Below are positions 17,986-25,725 of a stretch of DNA of 33,705 nucleotides, in pieces (the stretch's first letter is position 1; every line of letters begins with the position of its first letter). Under the pieces are notes generated by a model. That model was not told where the DNA came from, searched no databases, and saw only the letters and a program-made list of their open reading frames with translations. This DNA comes from Candidatus Sumerlaeota bacterium (GTDB lineage Bacteria; Sumerlaeota; Sumerlaeia; UBA8349). The stretch is taken from assembly GCA_016931035.1 (NCBI GenBank), contig JAFGFN010000205.1, positions 1 to 33,705 on the forward strand. The letters run 5' to 3'. A program made the position numbers and the translations under genes.

Positions 17986-18417
17986 TCAGATCGCACGATA
18001 CGGAAGCAACGCGATGATGCGCGCGCGCTTGATCGCCGACGTGACGGCGCGTTGGTGGCGCGAGCACGCCCCCGAGAGCCGTCGCGGCAGGATCTTGCCG
18101 GTCGGGGCGATGAAGAACCGAAGCAATTCCACGTCCTTGTAGTCCACGTGCTTGATCTTGCGCACGCAGAGCTGGCACACCTTGCCTCCCCCGAACAGAC
18201 GGCGGCGACGACGCGGATGACGTCGCCCCCCCGCCGCGTCGAATCCTCCCGGCCCGCCGCGTCGACCCCCCGCGCCCGGCCCGCGATCGCGATCGCCGCC
18301 GCGGCTCGGACCGCCGTATCCCTCGCCTCGGGGGCGGAACGGCCGCTCTCCCGTCGGGCGGGGCGCTCTCTCGGGCGTCTTGGCCATCTCTCGAACATCT
18401 TCAGGTAAATCGACCAT
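17986..18417 (-). CDS. rpsR: 30S ribosomal protein bS18 with long Arg/Gly-rich N-terminus
   Basis: 143 aa from ATG 18417; a second in-frame ATG at 18387 would remove ten residues. The C-terminal 70 residues are canonical bS18 ([38 protein letters not shown]). C81-x2-C84 and C118-x2-H121 form the zinc-binding version of bS18. The first 75 residues are an unusual extension of Arg, Gly and Pro with RGG-like motifs, about doubling the protein. bS18 pairs with bS6 on the 30S platform; in this operon bS6 carries an acidic tail. GGAG sits 13 bases upstream of 18417, which is rather far. Confidence 0.93.
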   Translation of the reverse strand: MVDLPEDVREMAKTPERAPRPTGERPFRPRGEGYGGPSRGGDRDRGPGAGGRRGGPGGFDAAGGRRHPRRRRRLFGGGKVCQLCVRKIKHVDYKDVELLRFFIAPTGKILPRRLSGACSRHQRAVTSAIKRARIIALLPYRAI

Positions 18418-18458
18418 GACTCTTATCCGACTCCTTTCACCTCTTTGCATCCATTCTT

Positions 18459-18493
18459 GCCTACGGCCTAAAGCCTCTCGCCAAAAGCCTAAA
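18459..18493. repeat. heptanucleotide array, GCCTAAA type
   Basis: Five 7-base units: GCCTACG, GCCTAAA, GCCTCTC, GCCAAAA, GCCTAAA. The ssb stop codon (18489-18491) is inside the last unit, so the array starts within the end of the gene and runs downstream of it. Confidence 0.75.
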
Positions 18494-18995
18494 ACGGAAG
18501 ATCGTCAGCCGTCTGTTGCTCGTCGGCCTGCCCGTCCATCGCAGACGGAGCATCGCTTTCCCCGTGGGCCGGCGTTTCCGTGCCCGGCCACGGACTCGGC
18601 GGCGCGGACTCGGGTGGCTGATACTGGCCCGATGCGCCGCCGCTCGAACCGCCGTCCTCGCTGGGACGGCTGTCCGCGAACTGCACCCTCTCGGCGTTCA
18701 CAACGATTCGATTACGCTTCCCGCCGTCGGGCGACTCCCAGCGATCCTGTCTGAGCCGCCCCTCGATGAAGACACGGCGTCCTTTCTTGAGATACTTGGC
18801 GCAGAACTCCGCGCTTTTCGCCCAAGTCTCGACGTCGATAAAGGCGACGTCGTCTTTCGATTCCCCGTTCCGGTCTTTGTAACGTCGATTGACGGCCACA
18901 CCCAGCTTGGCCAGAGCCGTGCCCGAGGGAAGATAGCTCAATTCCGGGTCCCGGGTCAGGTTGCCGATCAACATCACTTTGTTGAGTTCAAGCAT
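18489..18995 (-). CDS. ssb: single-stranded DNA-binding protein
   Basis: 168 aa, normal for bacterial SSB. The OB-fold (about 1-108) begins [16 protein letters not shown] and includes [14 protein letters not shown] and [11 protein letters not shown] Gly/Ser/Pro-rich linker follows and the protein ends DDLPF, the acidic tip that recruits replication and repair proteins. AGAGGAG lies seven bases before the ATG. It sits between rpsF and rpsR, the classical arrangement that couples replication and ribosome genes. Confidence 0.97.
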   Translation of the reverse strand: MLELNKVMLIGNLTRDPELSYLPSGTALAKLGVAVNRRYKDRNGESKDDVAFIDVETWAKSAEFCAKYLKKGRRVFIEGRLRQDRWESPDGGKRNRIVVNAERVQFADSRPSEDGGSSGGASGQYQPPESAPPSPWPGTETPAHGESDAPSAMDGQADEQQTADDLPF

Positions 18996-19031
18996 AACGG
19001 GTCTCCTCTTCTCTTGGCGCGCGCCAAGGGC

Positions 19032-19670
19032 TCACTCCGCACCCAGGTCCTTCGCCGACGCCTCGTCTTCGGTCTGTGCAGCCTCCTCGGCGGCCACGCC
19101 CTCGCCTTCGGTCTTTGCAGCCTCGTCGGTCCCGGCGCTCTCGCCTTCGCTCTTCTCGGCTTGCTCGGTCCCGCCGCTCTCGTCGCCGCTTTCTTCAGCC
19201 TTGTCGGTCGCGGCGCTTCCCTCGTCGGTCGAGGCGCCGTCGCCTTCAGAGCCTTCGCCCGCGGGACGCTCGTCGGACGGCGCGCGAGACGCAGAAACCG
19301 GCCGGTGGGACCGCGGGGGACGCAGATCGCGGCGGAACGAGAATTCGGGCGGGGGGTTCTCGTCGAGTTTGAACTCGGACACTTTGACGGTCATCTCGCG
19401 CAGCAGACCCTCGTTGATGCGAACCTGGCGCTCGAATTCCTCGACCAATCCGCTCGCCGATTCCTCGAATCGAAAGCAGAGAATCAGGTAGATTCCCTCG
19501 CCCTTGCGCTTGATCGGGTAGGTCAGACGGCGTTTGCCCCACAACTTGACGTGGACAACTTCGCCGCCTCGATCCGTGATGATTTTGGAGAACTGATCCT
19601 GGTAAGACTGAACGGACTCTTCGGAGAGCGCCGGATCCATGATCACGACGCACTCGTAATTCTGGGCCAT
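19032..19670 (-). CDS. rpsF: 30S ribosomal protein bS6 with long acidic C-terminal tail
   Basis: 212 aa, against about 95-135 in most bacteria. Residues 1-105 are a normal bS6 fold (MAQNYECVVIMDPALSEE, KLWGKRRLTYPIKRKGEGIY). A basic stretch at about 112-129 leads into an 80-residue tail of Glu, Asp, Ala, Gly, Ser and Thr made of imperfect repeats such as EGESAGTDEAAKTEGE. The tail is probably disordered. GGGAGG precedes the ATG. bS6 binds bS18, encoded two genes downstream, whose added N-terminus is strongly basic. Confidence 0.95.
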   Translation of the reverse strand: MAQNYECVVIMDPALSEESVQSYQDQFSKIITDRGGEVVHVKLWGKRRLTYPIKRKGEGIYLILCFRFEESASGLVEEFERQVRINEGLLREMTVKVSEFKLDENPPPEFSFRRDLRPPRSHRPVSASRAPSDERPAGEGSEGDGASTDEGSAATDKAEESGDESGGTEQAEKSEGESAGTDEAAKTEGEGVAAEEAAQTEDEASAKDLGAE

Positions 19671-19698
19671 GTGCGGTTTCCTCCCTTCGGTTTGGTCA

Positions 19699-19739
19699 GC
19701 CCGGGTCCATTCTTTGTACGCATGGCCGCGAACCCGGGC
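19699..19739 (-). promoter_or_regulatory. hairpin in rpsF leader, possible ribosomal protein control site
   Basis: GCCCGGGT at 19699-19706 and ACCCGGGC at 19732-19739 form a perfect 8-bp stem around a 25-base loop, 28 bases upstream of the rpsF start. An ACCGAAGGGAGG follows on the transcript. In many bacteria a bS6:bS18 complex binds an rpsF leader with a CCG-containing motif and represses translation. The position fits, but I cannot show that this hairpin has the required bulge, so the role is inference. Confidence 0.35.
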
Positions 19740-19855
19740 AGGGACTTTCGAGATATGTATGTCTAAGGACGGTGAGCGACGGAAAGACGCGACGAAGAAG
19801 GCGAAACAGGTCTCGCGATCTTACCGGCTCCTCCTCGCTCTCTTCCTCCCTTCCT

Positions 19856-20434
19856 TCATCGTCCGGTTCGGTTGAAACGGCTCATGACATCGTCAATGTC
19901 CTCGGTGAGCCATGCTTCGACCGCGTCGGCCGCCCGCAGAACCATCGACTCGACCTCGGACACGAGCGACTTCGGCCATCGGGCCAGAACGAACGCCGCC
20001 AAGTCCCCCGGCGGCTCTCCTTCGGGAGTCACGCCGCATCGCAGTCGAGCGAACTTCTGCCCCCGCAGGCCCTCGATCAGCGATTCCAGCCCCCGATGGC
20101 CCGCGCTCGACCCCTCGGCTCTCAGGCGAATCCGACCCAGCGGCAGCGCCGCGTCGTCGAGCGCTACCAGCAGGTCTCTCGCCACGTCCAAATTCTCGCC
20201 CCGAACCAAGGGCACGACGGCGTCGGCGCTCAGGTTCATGTAGGTCGTGGGCTTGAGCAACATGCAATCCGCGCCGACCACCTCGCCGTCGGCGAACTGC
20301 GCGTCGATCCGCCGCGCCTGCGTCCACCTGAGCCCGGCGCGCCGCGCCAGCTCGTCCACCACTTCGTAGCCGACGTTGTGCGGCGTCGTGCGATATCGCG
20401 ACCCGGGGTTGCCAAGACCCACAATCAACTTCAT
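19856..20434 (-). CDS. pth: peptidyl-tRNA hydrolase
   Basis: 192 aa, typical for Pth. It cleaves peptidyl-tRNA released by stalled ribosomes. Seen are MKLIVGLGNPG at the start, TTPHNVGYEVVDELA with the catalytic His19, KPTTYMNLS and GSSAGHRGLESLI. The substrate-binding asparagine of the first motif (N9) is kept. It lies between rplY and rpsF on the same strand, a common arrangement (prs-rplY-pth). The ribosome binding site is weak. Confidence 0.97.
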   Translation of the reverse strand: MKLIVGLGNPGSRYRTTPHNVGYEVVDELARRAGLRWTQARRIDAQFADGEVVGADCMLLKPTTYMNLSADAVVPLVRGENLDVARDLLVALDDAALPLGRIRLRAEGSSAGHRGLESLIEGLRGQKFARLRCGVTPEGEPPGDLAAFVLARWPKSLVSEVESMVLRAADAVEAWLTEDIDDVMSRFNRTGR

Positions 20435-20460
20435 GCGGCGCTCTTTTCACACGAGCGAGA

Positions 20461-21120
20461 TCACTCGCCCTTCTTGTCCTCGGCTCCTTCTCCCTCCGCC
20501 GCGGCCTCGCCTTCGGCGCCCACCTCAGCCTCGGCCGCGACCGCTTCCTCCTCGATCTTCCGAGGCACGACGACGTGGAACAAGACGTCGGTCGCGGGCG
20601 AATGCATCTCGATCTTCTCGCCCAGGTCGAGATCGCTGACGTGAATCGATTGGTTGATCGCCAGCTCGCTCACGTCCACCTCGATATGAGGCGGCACCAA
20701 GTCGGGCAGACAGCGCAGATGCACGCTGCGCGTGATCTGCTCGAGCACGCCGCCGTCGCGCACCCCGATCGGGTTTCCCCTCCCATGCACCGGCACGACC
20801 ACGTCGATGGGCTGGGTCAGGTCCACCCGCATCAAGTCCAGGTGCACGAGCCGTTCGCTCAGAGGATCGCGCTGCAGCTCGCGGATCACCGCCAGCTGGT
20901 TCTCGATCCCCAGTTCCTCGGCGCTTACGCTGAACATCGCCATCTCGCCGCTCAGCTTCGCCGTCGACTTCAGGAAGTCGTGCGTGTCGATGCTCAGCAT
21001 GATCGCGTCGCCTCCCATTCCGTAAAGAACGGCGGGAGTCTCGCCCGACGCGCGCAACCGGCGACAGAAGTTCTTGCCCCCATCGCGGCGGGCTTGGGCT
21101 TTCAACGGGATTCTCTCCAT
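20461..21120 (-). CDS. rplY: 50S ribosomal protein bL25, CTC (general stress) type
   Basis: 219 aa, the long CTC form. The N-terminal L25 domain binds 5S rRNA (LRASGETPAVLYG, SERLVHLDLMRVD). The C-terminal TL5-type domain runs to about 190 and is followed by a 30-residue Glu/Ala/Gly tail. GGAGG lies seven bases before the ATG. It is between prs and pth, as in many genomes. Confidence 0.95.
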   Translation of the reverse strand: MERIPLKAQARRDGGKNFCRRLRASGETPAVLYGMGGDAIMLSIDTHDFLKSTAKLSGEMAMFSVSAEELGIENQLAVIRELQRDPLSERLVHLDLMRVDLTQPIDVVVPVHGRGNPIGVRDGGVLEQITRSVHLRCLPDLVPPHIEVDVSELAINQSIHVSDLDLGEKIEMHSPATDVLFHVVVPRKIEEEAVAAEAEVGAEGEAAAEGEGAEDKKGE

Positions 21121-21190
21121 CTCTATTCCTCCGAAAACGCTTCGTTCATCAAACGATTCGACTCGCGGGTCGATCCATCTCTTGTGGACT

Positions 21191-22138
21191 CTACAGTACT
21201 TTCTCGAACAAGGCGCTCACCGACCGGTCGGAATGAATCCGCCGGATCGCCTCGCCCAGCAACGGGGCGATCGAAACCACCTCGATCTTGTCGCCGGGCT
21301 TTCCGTTGGGCGCCGCGATCGTGTCGGTCACGAAAATCCTCTTCAGTCCCGACTCGGCGACGGCCTCCCGCGCCCGCCCGCTCAACACGCCGTGCGTGCA
21401 GGCCGCGTACACCTCGCGAGCTCCCCGCTCGCGAAGGGCGGACGCCGCGTTGCAAATCGTCCCGGCCGTGTCGATCAGGTCGTCGAAGAGGAACGCGTTG
21501 CACCCCTCGACGTCGCCGATCACGTTCAACACTTCCGAAGCGTTGGCCGCGGGACGGCGCTTCTCGATGATGACCAGCGGCACGTCGAGAACCGAGGCGT
21601 AGTTACGCGCCCGCTTCACGTTCCCCACGTCCGGACTCACAACCACTAGGTCCGGAATCTTCATCCCTCGCACATGTTCCAGCAGAACCGGGCTGGCGTA
21701 CATGTGATCGACGGGAATGTCGAAGAACCCCTGGATCTGCTCCGAATGCATATCCATCGTCAAGGCCCGCGTGGCTCCGGCGACGGCGATCATGTTCGCC
21801 ACCATCTTCGCGGTCAGAGCCACCCGCCCCTGATCCTTGCGGTCCTGACGGGCATAGCCGAAGTACGGGATCACGGCCGTGACGCTGGCCGCCGAGGCTC
21901 GCTTGAGGGCGTCGATCAACATCAAGAGCTCGACCAGGTTGTCGTTGACCGGAGACGACGTCGATTGGACGACAAAACAGCGCTTCCCCCGGACATTCTC
22001 GTTGATCTTGACCCAGGTTTCCCCGTCGCTGAACTTGCGAGCTTCGCACCCCCCCGATTCGGTCCCCAGGTAATCGCAAATGGCGCGGGTCAATTCTGCG
22101 CTCGCGCTCCCGGCGAAAACCTGTGGATACGTGTCCAT
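21191..22138 (-). CDS. prs: ribose-phosphate pyrophosphokinase
   Basis: 315 aa, standard length for class I PRPP synthase, which makes PRPP from ribose 5-phosphate and ATP for nucleotide synthesis. Seen are YARQDRKDQGR with the ATP-binding region, the metal/ATP segment DMHSEQIQGFF, VVSPDVGNVKRA and the PRPP-binding loop FDDLIDTAGTI. The frame stays open 35 codons further upstream, but that part is basic and unlike the family; ATG 22138 gives the conserved start and has GAGAGG upstream. First gene of the housekeeping operon. Confidence 0.96.
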   Translation of the reverse strand: MDTYPQVFAGSASAELTRAICDYLGTESGGCEARKFSDGETWVKINENVRGKRCFVVQSTSSPVNDNLVELLMLIDALKRASAASVTAVIPYFGYARQDRKDQGRVALTAKMVANMIAVAGATRALTMDMHSEQIQGFFDIPVDHMYASPVLLEHVRGMKIPDLVVVSPDVGNVKRARNYASVLDVPLVIIEKRRPAANASEVLNVIGDVEGCNAFLFDDLIDTAGTICNAASALRERGAREVYAACTHGVLSGRAREAVAESGLKRIFVTDTIAAPNGKPGDKIEVVSIAPLLGEAIRRIHSDRSVSALFEKVL

Positions 22139-22470
22139 CCGAACCCTCTCGTCCCTTCGGGCACGACGCTCTCCTGCCCTCGATCCACCCCATCGGGAGA
22201 ACCGCAAGAGGCGAACTATAAGCACAGAAAACAGTGTTTGCAACGAAAAAAACGTGCGAAAAAACGCTCAGGCCCCCGGCGCACCGCTGTCTACGGAGTG
22301 CCTGGGCGGGGAGCACGGACAAGCGAACGCAAAGACGGGCCGTCGCCTACGGGGAACGAAGACAACAGAAAAGCCCCGCTGGCGCGTTCTTGGCGCCATC
22401 GGGGCCTCAAATCTCGTTCCGCGTCGCGTGCGCGACGCGCCGGAATCTCGCGTCCGCAAACCCGCCCAAT
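22139..22470. other. intergenic stretch with terminator and second hairpin
   Basis: No gene is seen here. It should contain the promoter for prs on the minus strand; the AT-richer part near 22215-22260 is a candidate but no clear -35/-10 pair stands out. It also holds the intrinsic terminator described separately and a perfect GC-only inverted repeat, GCGTCGCG-TG-CGCGACGC, at 22421-22438. Confidence 0.6.
22361..22405 (-). terminator. Rho-independent terminator of the lipoprotein gene
   Basis: On the minus strand the stem GCCCCGATGGCGC pairs with GCGCCAGCGGGGC (one mismatch) around a CAAGAAC loop and is followed directly by TTTTCTGTTG. It lies 66 bases past the stop of the lipoprotein gene and upstream of prs, so it isolates the two transcription units. 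Confidence 0.85.
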
Positions 22471-23157
22471 CTAGTTCGGGCGTTCCCTTTTTTCTTTGAA
22501 TTCGATCTTGTTCAAGTCGTCGTGCTTATAGTCCAATCCCACGGCGCTCAGGATGAAATCCGTGAACTCGGAGAAATCGAACCCGAGCCGCACGGCCAAG
22601 CCCACGTGGGTGATCGGATCGCCCAGGCCGACCTGGAGCGACGTCGTTCCCCAGTGTTGCCAGCCGCGCGGGAAAGCGGGTATGCCCAGATGGAACGTAT
22701 CGGCCCAGAAGTCGTAGTTCACCTCCTTGGCCGGAGTGTTGCGCCAAGTCATCTCGTCGCCCGCCATGCGCCCGGCCCAGAGGCTGTCCGCCTTCTTGAA
22801 ATAGGTTTCCCGGCCTTTGTCGTAATCCTGCTCGATATGGATCATCTGCGCCGGGCCGATCCCGAGCTCCGTTCGATTCTCGGGACCGATGAAGAAGCCG
22901 CGCCCGTCCATTTCCATCCAATAACCGGTGAAATGATACGAGCCCAGGTTGCAGAAGTCCGTTATCTGCCCGCGAACCCCGACGATCGGAGGCCAGGGGC
23001 CGGAACGGGGCGTTTCGGCGATCACGCCCGCTCCCAGAATGAACATGTCGTTGAAATCGTAGAGCCGGTTCGAAGCGTAGTGACATCCGCTCAAACTCAT
23101 GCTCAACAGGAGGAGTCCAACAAGAACGATCGGGTATCTCGACATGCGCTGGTTCAT
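22471..23157 (-). CDS. hypothetical lipoprotein
   Basis: 228 aa. The N-terminus is a lipoprotein signal: basic start, hydrophobic stretch at about 8-22 and lipobox LSGC with Cys25. The mature part is rich in aromatic residues and glycine, with motifs such as NDMFILGAG near the start and GLGDPITHVGLAVRLGFDF near the end. The last residues (LDYKHDD) suggest a periplasmic or outer-membrane-attached protein. I do not recognise a characterised family. AAGGAG lies seven bases before the ATG. It is transcribed alone, ends at a strong terminator, and faces away from the response regulator gene. Confidence 0.8.
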   Translation of the reverse strand: MNQRMSRYPIVLVGLLLLSMSLSGCHYASNRLYDFNDMFILGAGVIAETPRSGPWPPIVGVRGQITDFCNLGSYHFTGYWMEMDGRGFFIGPENRTELGIGPAQMIHIEQDYDKGRETYFKKADSLWAGRMAGDEMTWRNTPAKEVNYDFWADTFHLGIPAFPRGWQHWGTTSLQVGLGDPITHVGLAVRLGFDFSEFTDFILSAVGLDYKHDDLNKIEFKEKRERPN

Positions 23158-23357
23158 TTTCTTGCTCCTTCAGGACTTGCGGGATCTGGTGGGTGCTAAA
23201 GCGAAGATTGTGAGCCTTCTGACAGTCGAACGACGGCCTAACCTAACATTGCCCGATTCTCCTCGTCAAGCAGTATTTGGCCGTCTCCGAGCTTCCGGGT
23301 GCGACGCAGGACTCTGAGATTTGGCCCTGTCCATCGCATGTCTTTCGCCGAATTCGA

Positions 23358-23405
23358 ATCGCAATCGCTATCGGGATCGGGATCGGGATCGGGATCGCTA
23401 TCGAA
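23358..23405. repeat. hexanucleotide tandem array ATCGGG
   Basis: Eight in-phase hexamers: ATCGCA, ATCGCT, four perfect ATCGGG, ATCGCT, ATCGAA. Degenerate units on both sides and perfect ones in the centre look like slippage growth. The period is six, unlike the seven-base arrays elsewhere in the window. Confidence 0.9.
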
Positions 23406-23588
23406 ACGAAAAGACGGAAAGAACCGATCCCGATTTCGATGGATGACCTTCGCGGGCCGTATAACCGAACGCTCCTCGCGATCCCCACAACGCCTGCAAA
23501 ACCAACGATGCATTCTCGTCACGTCCTGTCTCCGTGAGAAATCCGAGCTCACGTGTTTCGAATTGCTGGGACGCACCCCCGGGAACAG

Positions 23589-23614
23589 CGCGCCGCATGA
23601 TCGCGCCGCATGAT
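23589..23614. repeat. 13-bp perfect tandem duplication
   Basis: CGCGCCGCATGAT occurs at 23589-23601 and again at 23602-23614 without change. It lies 117 bases upstream of the response regulator start, where an operator or activator site would be expected, but a chance duplication is possible. Confidence 0.7.
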
Positions 23615-23730
23615 CGAGACTTGACTTCCCTGGAACTGCGGGAGCAGAATCGGGACTAGCGGCCTTGGGCCCCGCCGCCGCGAGCAGCGTTGTCCACCCA
23701 GGGACCGTCGGACGTCAAGGGGTATCGAAT

Positions 23731-25191
23731 ATGGTCAATCCCGCCATTCTGGCAGTCGATGACGATCCGCTTGTCCTCCGAGTCATCTCCGAAATCCTCA
23801 AACGCGACGGGTTCGAGGTCGCGACGGCTCCCGACGGTTCCTCCGGGATCGAAGCCGCCTCGAAGAGTGAATTCGGCGTGGCGATTGTGGACCAGTACAT
23901 GCCCGGCATGTCGGGTATCGAGACCATCCGGGCGCTCAGGCGCGTCTCGCCCGATATGGAGCTGTTTCTCCTGACCGGGCATCCATCGCTCGAATCCGCC
24001 CTGGAGGCGATTCGCGAACGCGTGGCGGGCTACATGTGCAAACCCGTCACCGCCGGCGACCTGACCCTCAACGTCCGGCGCGCCGTCGAGCATCGATCGC
24101 TCCTGATCCAGAACCGCGAACTCCTGCGCCAGCTCGAAATCGAACGCAACCGTTTGCGCCAGCGAGTCGTCGCCGCCGAAGGCGCCCTGGAACGGCTCTC
24201 CGTGATTCACCAGTTCGTCGGCCGAAGCGACGTCATCATGCAAGTGCGCCGACAGATCGCCGAGGTGGCCCCGACCGACATGACCGTCCTCTTGCAGGGC
24301 GAAAGCGGAACCGGCAAGGAGGTCGTCGCCCGTCTCATCAGCGATCTCTCGGACCGCGGTACGGGAAGTTTCGTCAAGATCAACTGCCCCGCCATCCCCG
24401 AGACCCTTCTCGAATCCGATCTCTTCGGACACGAACCCGGCGCGTTCACCGGAGCGGAGCGGAGAAAACCCGGTCGCTTCGAACTGGCCGCCGAAGGAAC
24501 CATCTTCCTCGACGAGATCGGGGACCTCCCCCTGCCGCTTCAGACCAAGCTGCTTCAGGTGATCGAACAGAAGGAGTTCACGCGCGTGGGAGGCGCCGAA
24601 GCCATCCGCGTCAACACCCGCGTGATCGCCGCGACCAATGCCTCGCTCGAACAGATGATCGCCGAAGGACGCTTCCGGGCCGACCTGTTCTATCGCCTGA
24701 ATCAATACACGATCGTCCTCCCCCCCTTGCGACAACGGATCGAGGACATCCCGATCCTGGTCGAACACTTCCTCAACAAACACGCCAACACCCTCGACGC
24801 GGTCGAACACACCCTCTCGTCCGAAACCATGTCTCGCCTGATGGAATACGCTTGGCCCGGAAACGTGCGCGAGCTCGAAGCCGTCATCCGTCGTTTCGCC
24901 TTGACCGGCCAGGAAGACTCGATTCTCTCTCGCCTCTCGTCGTCCAACGGAGTCGCCCCCCCCACACCGATCCCCGCAACTCCCGCGTCGATGTCCCCCG
25001 CGCCCTCCCCCCCATTCGCATCCACCCGACTCCAAGAGGCCGAGGTCCGCACTATTCTCACGGCCCTCACCCAAAACCGGTGGAACCAACGCCGCGCCGC
25101 CGAGTCGCTTGGCATCAGCTACAGCACCCTTCGCCGACGCATCGCCAAGTACAAGCTCAAGGAACCTGTCCCCCAACGCCAAGCCCTTTAG
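23731..25191 (+). CDS. sigma-54-dependent response regulator (NtrC family)
   Basis: 486 aa. The receiver domain (1-120) has the acidic pair at 10-12, phospho-acceptor Asp54 in AIVDQYMPGMSG, Thr82 and Lys104. The AAA+ domain has Walker A GESGTGKE at 190-197 and the sigma-54 contact loop GAFTGA at 237-242, both intact. A Fis-type helix-turn-helix ends the protein (RRAAESLGISYSTLRRRI). A Pro/Ser/Ala-rich linker separates the last two domains. ATG 23731 follows AAGGGG; 22 codons upstream in frame are not conserved-looking. No histidine kinase is nearby. By position it resembles PrsR-type regulators of exosortase-associated polysaccharide loci. Confidence 0.95.
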   Translation: MVNPAILAVDDDPLVLRVISEILKRDGFEVATAPDGSSGIEAASKSEFGVAIVDQYMPGMSGIETIRALRRVSPDMELFLLTGHPSLESALEAIRERVAGYMCKPVTAGDLTLNVRRAVEHRSLLIQNRELLRQLEIERNRLRQRVVAAEGALERLSVIHQFVGRSDVIMQVRRQIAEVAPTDMTVLLQGESGTGKEVVARLISDLSDRGTGSFVKINCPAIPETLLESDLFGHEPGAFTGAERRKPGRFELAAEGTIFLDEIGDLPLPLQTKLLQVIEQKEFTRVGGAEAIRVNTRVIAATNASLEQMIAEGRFRADLFYRLNQYTIVLPPLRQRIEDIPILVEHFLNKHANTLDAVEHTLSSETMSRLMEYAWPGNVRELEAVIRRFALTGQEDSILSRLSSSNGVAPPTPIPATPASMSPAPSPPFASTRLQEAEVRTILTALTQNRWNQRRAAESLGISYSTLRRRIAKYKLKEPVPQRQAL

Positions 25192-25226
25192 GCCCCAACT
25201 GAACAAGTCGCCAATGCGCCGATTCC

Positions 25227-25255
25227 GACCAACAGTTGTTCACCCCTTGTTGGTC
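25227..25255 (+). terminator. hairpin after the response regulator, weak terminator candidate
   Basis: GACCAACA at 25227-25234 pairs with TGTTGGTC at 25248-25255 (8 bp, 13-base loop), 36 bases after the regulator stop. There is no T run behind it, so it may slow or protect the transcript end rather than terminate it fully. Confidence 0.35.
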
Positions 25256-25330
25256 AATTCCGTCATGAACCAGCCTCCACACCACGCCATCCTCTGGGAA
25301 ATGGGGAATCACGAGGCATCGTAACCCGCT

Positions 25331-25347
25331 TTATATCAATGATATAA
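25331..25347. promoter_or_regulatory. AT-rich palindrome, possible operator
   Basis: TTATATC-AAT-GATATAA is a perfect 7-bp inverted repeat with a 3-base spacer, in one of the few AT-rich patches of the window. Such dyads are typical operators for dimeric helix-turn-helix regulators. No matching regulator can be named. Confidence 0.4.
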
Positions 25348-25619
25348 CTAACAAACACGACCTTTCCGATCATGCTTCGAGGCGGATTGTGCACGACTAT
25401 TGCTCTCCGATTCGATTACGGGTGCGGTCGCGTGGCCTTTCTGGGCGAGGAGTCGAAGTAGCGGAGCCCTCTCAGCCCCAGCTGATAGAAAGGCAAAATG
25501 GAAGGCCGAAGGCGTTGTTTCGGCGGGCCGATGGGAACGGGGGAGGAAGAGTTTTTTCGCGGAGCGGTCGTCCGCCAGGCGAGCTCGCAACGCAAGAAAG
25601 GCAAGGGGGCAGACATGCA

Positions 25620-25635
25620 CGGCACCGGCTACGCG
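25620..25635 (+). promoter_or_regulatory. weak sigma-54-like -24/-12 element
   Basis: CGGCAC, five bases, ACGC: the GG and GC dinucleotides are 10 bases apart as required, and five of six bases match the TGGCAC half, but the -12 half matches only in GC. It lies about 90 bases upstream of the degenerate-GGDEF gene and downstream of a sigma-54 activator gene, so it is worth noting although the score is low. Confidence 0.25.
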
Positions 25636-25725
25636 CACCAGAACGATGCGGCTATCCGCGGTTACACGCACCCAGATTCGGCAATCCGCGAGGGTGGGAT
25701 AGTCCGGGAACAGGAGAATCGGTCG

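Larger units (their letters stand above)
23158..23730. other. divergent intergenic region with repeats
   Basis: Strand switch: the lipoprotein gene leaves to the left and the response regulator to the right, so both promoters should lie here. Apart from the hexamer array and a 13-bp tandem duplication listed separately I see no gene; open frames through the hexamer array give only Asp-Pro or Ile-Gly dipeptide runs. The region just before the regulator start is GC-rich with an AAGGGG eight bases upstream of the ATG. Confidence 0.6.
25192..25725. other. intergenic region before polysaccharide locus
   Basis: 534 bases without a convincing gene. It contains a post-gene hairpin, an AT-rich palindrome, two further GC-rich hairpins (GCCGAA/TTCGGC at 25505-25524; GCGGA/TCCGC at 25559-25575), a T6 run at 25552-25557 and a weak -24/-12-like site. 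A long leader RNA or stacked regulatory sites would fit. Several frames are open through it on both strands, but none has family-like sequence. Confidence 0.5.

Noticed and set aside
22421-22438. GCGTCGCG-TG-CGCGACGC as a second terminator
   Set aside because: The loop is only two bases and no T run follows; the neighbouring hairpin is the better terminator.
23238-23576. Frames through the ATCGGG array giving Asp-Pro or Ile-Pro repeats
   Set aside because: The peptide repeats are only the translated hexamer array; no start site or family support.
25600-25640. Possible c-di-GMP (GEMM) riboswitch because of ACGCAAGAAAGGCA
   Set aside because: The conserved P1 stem, GNRA loop and receptor cannot be found around it.
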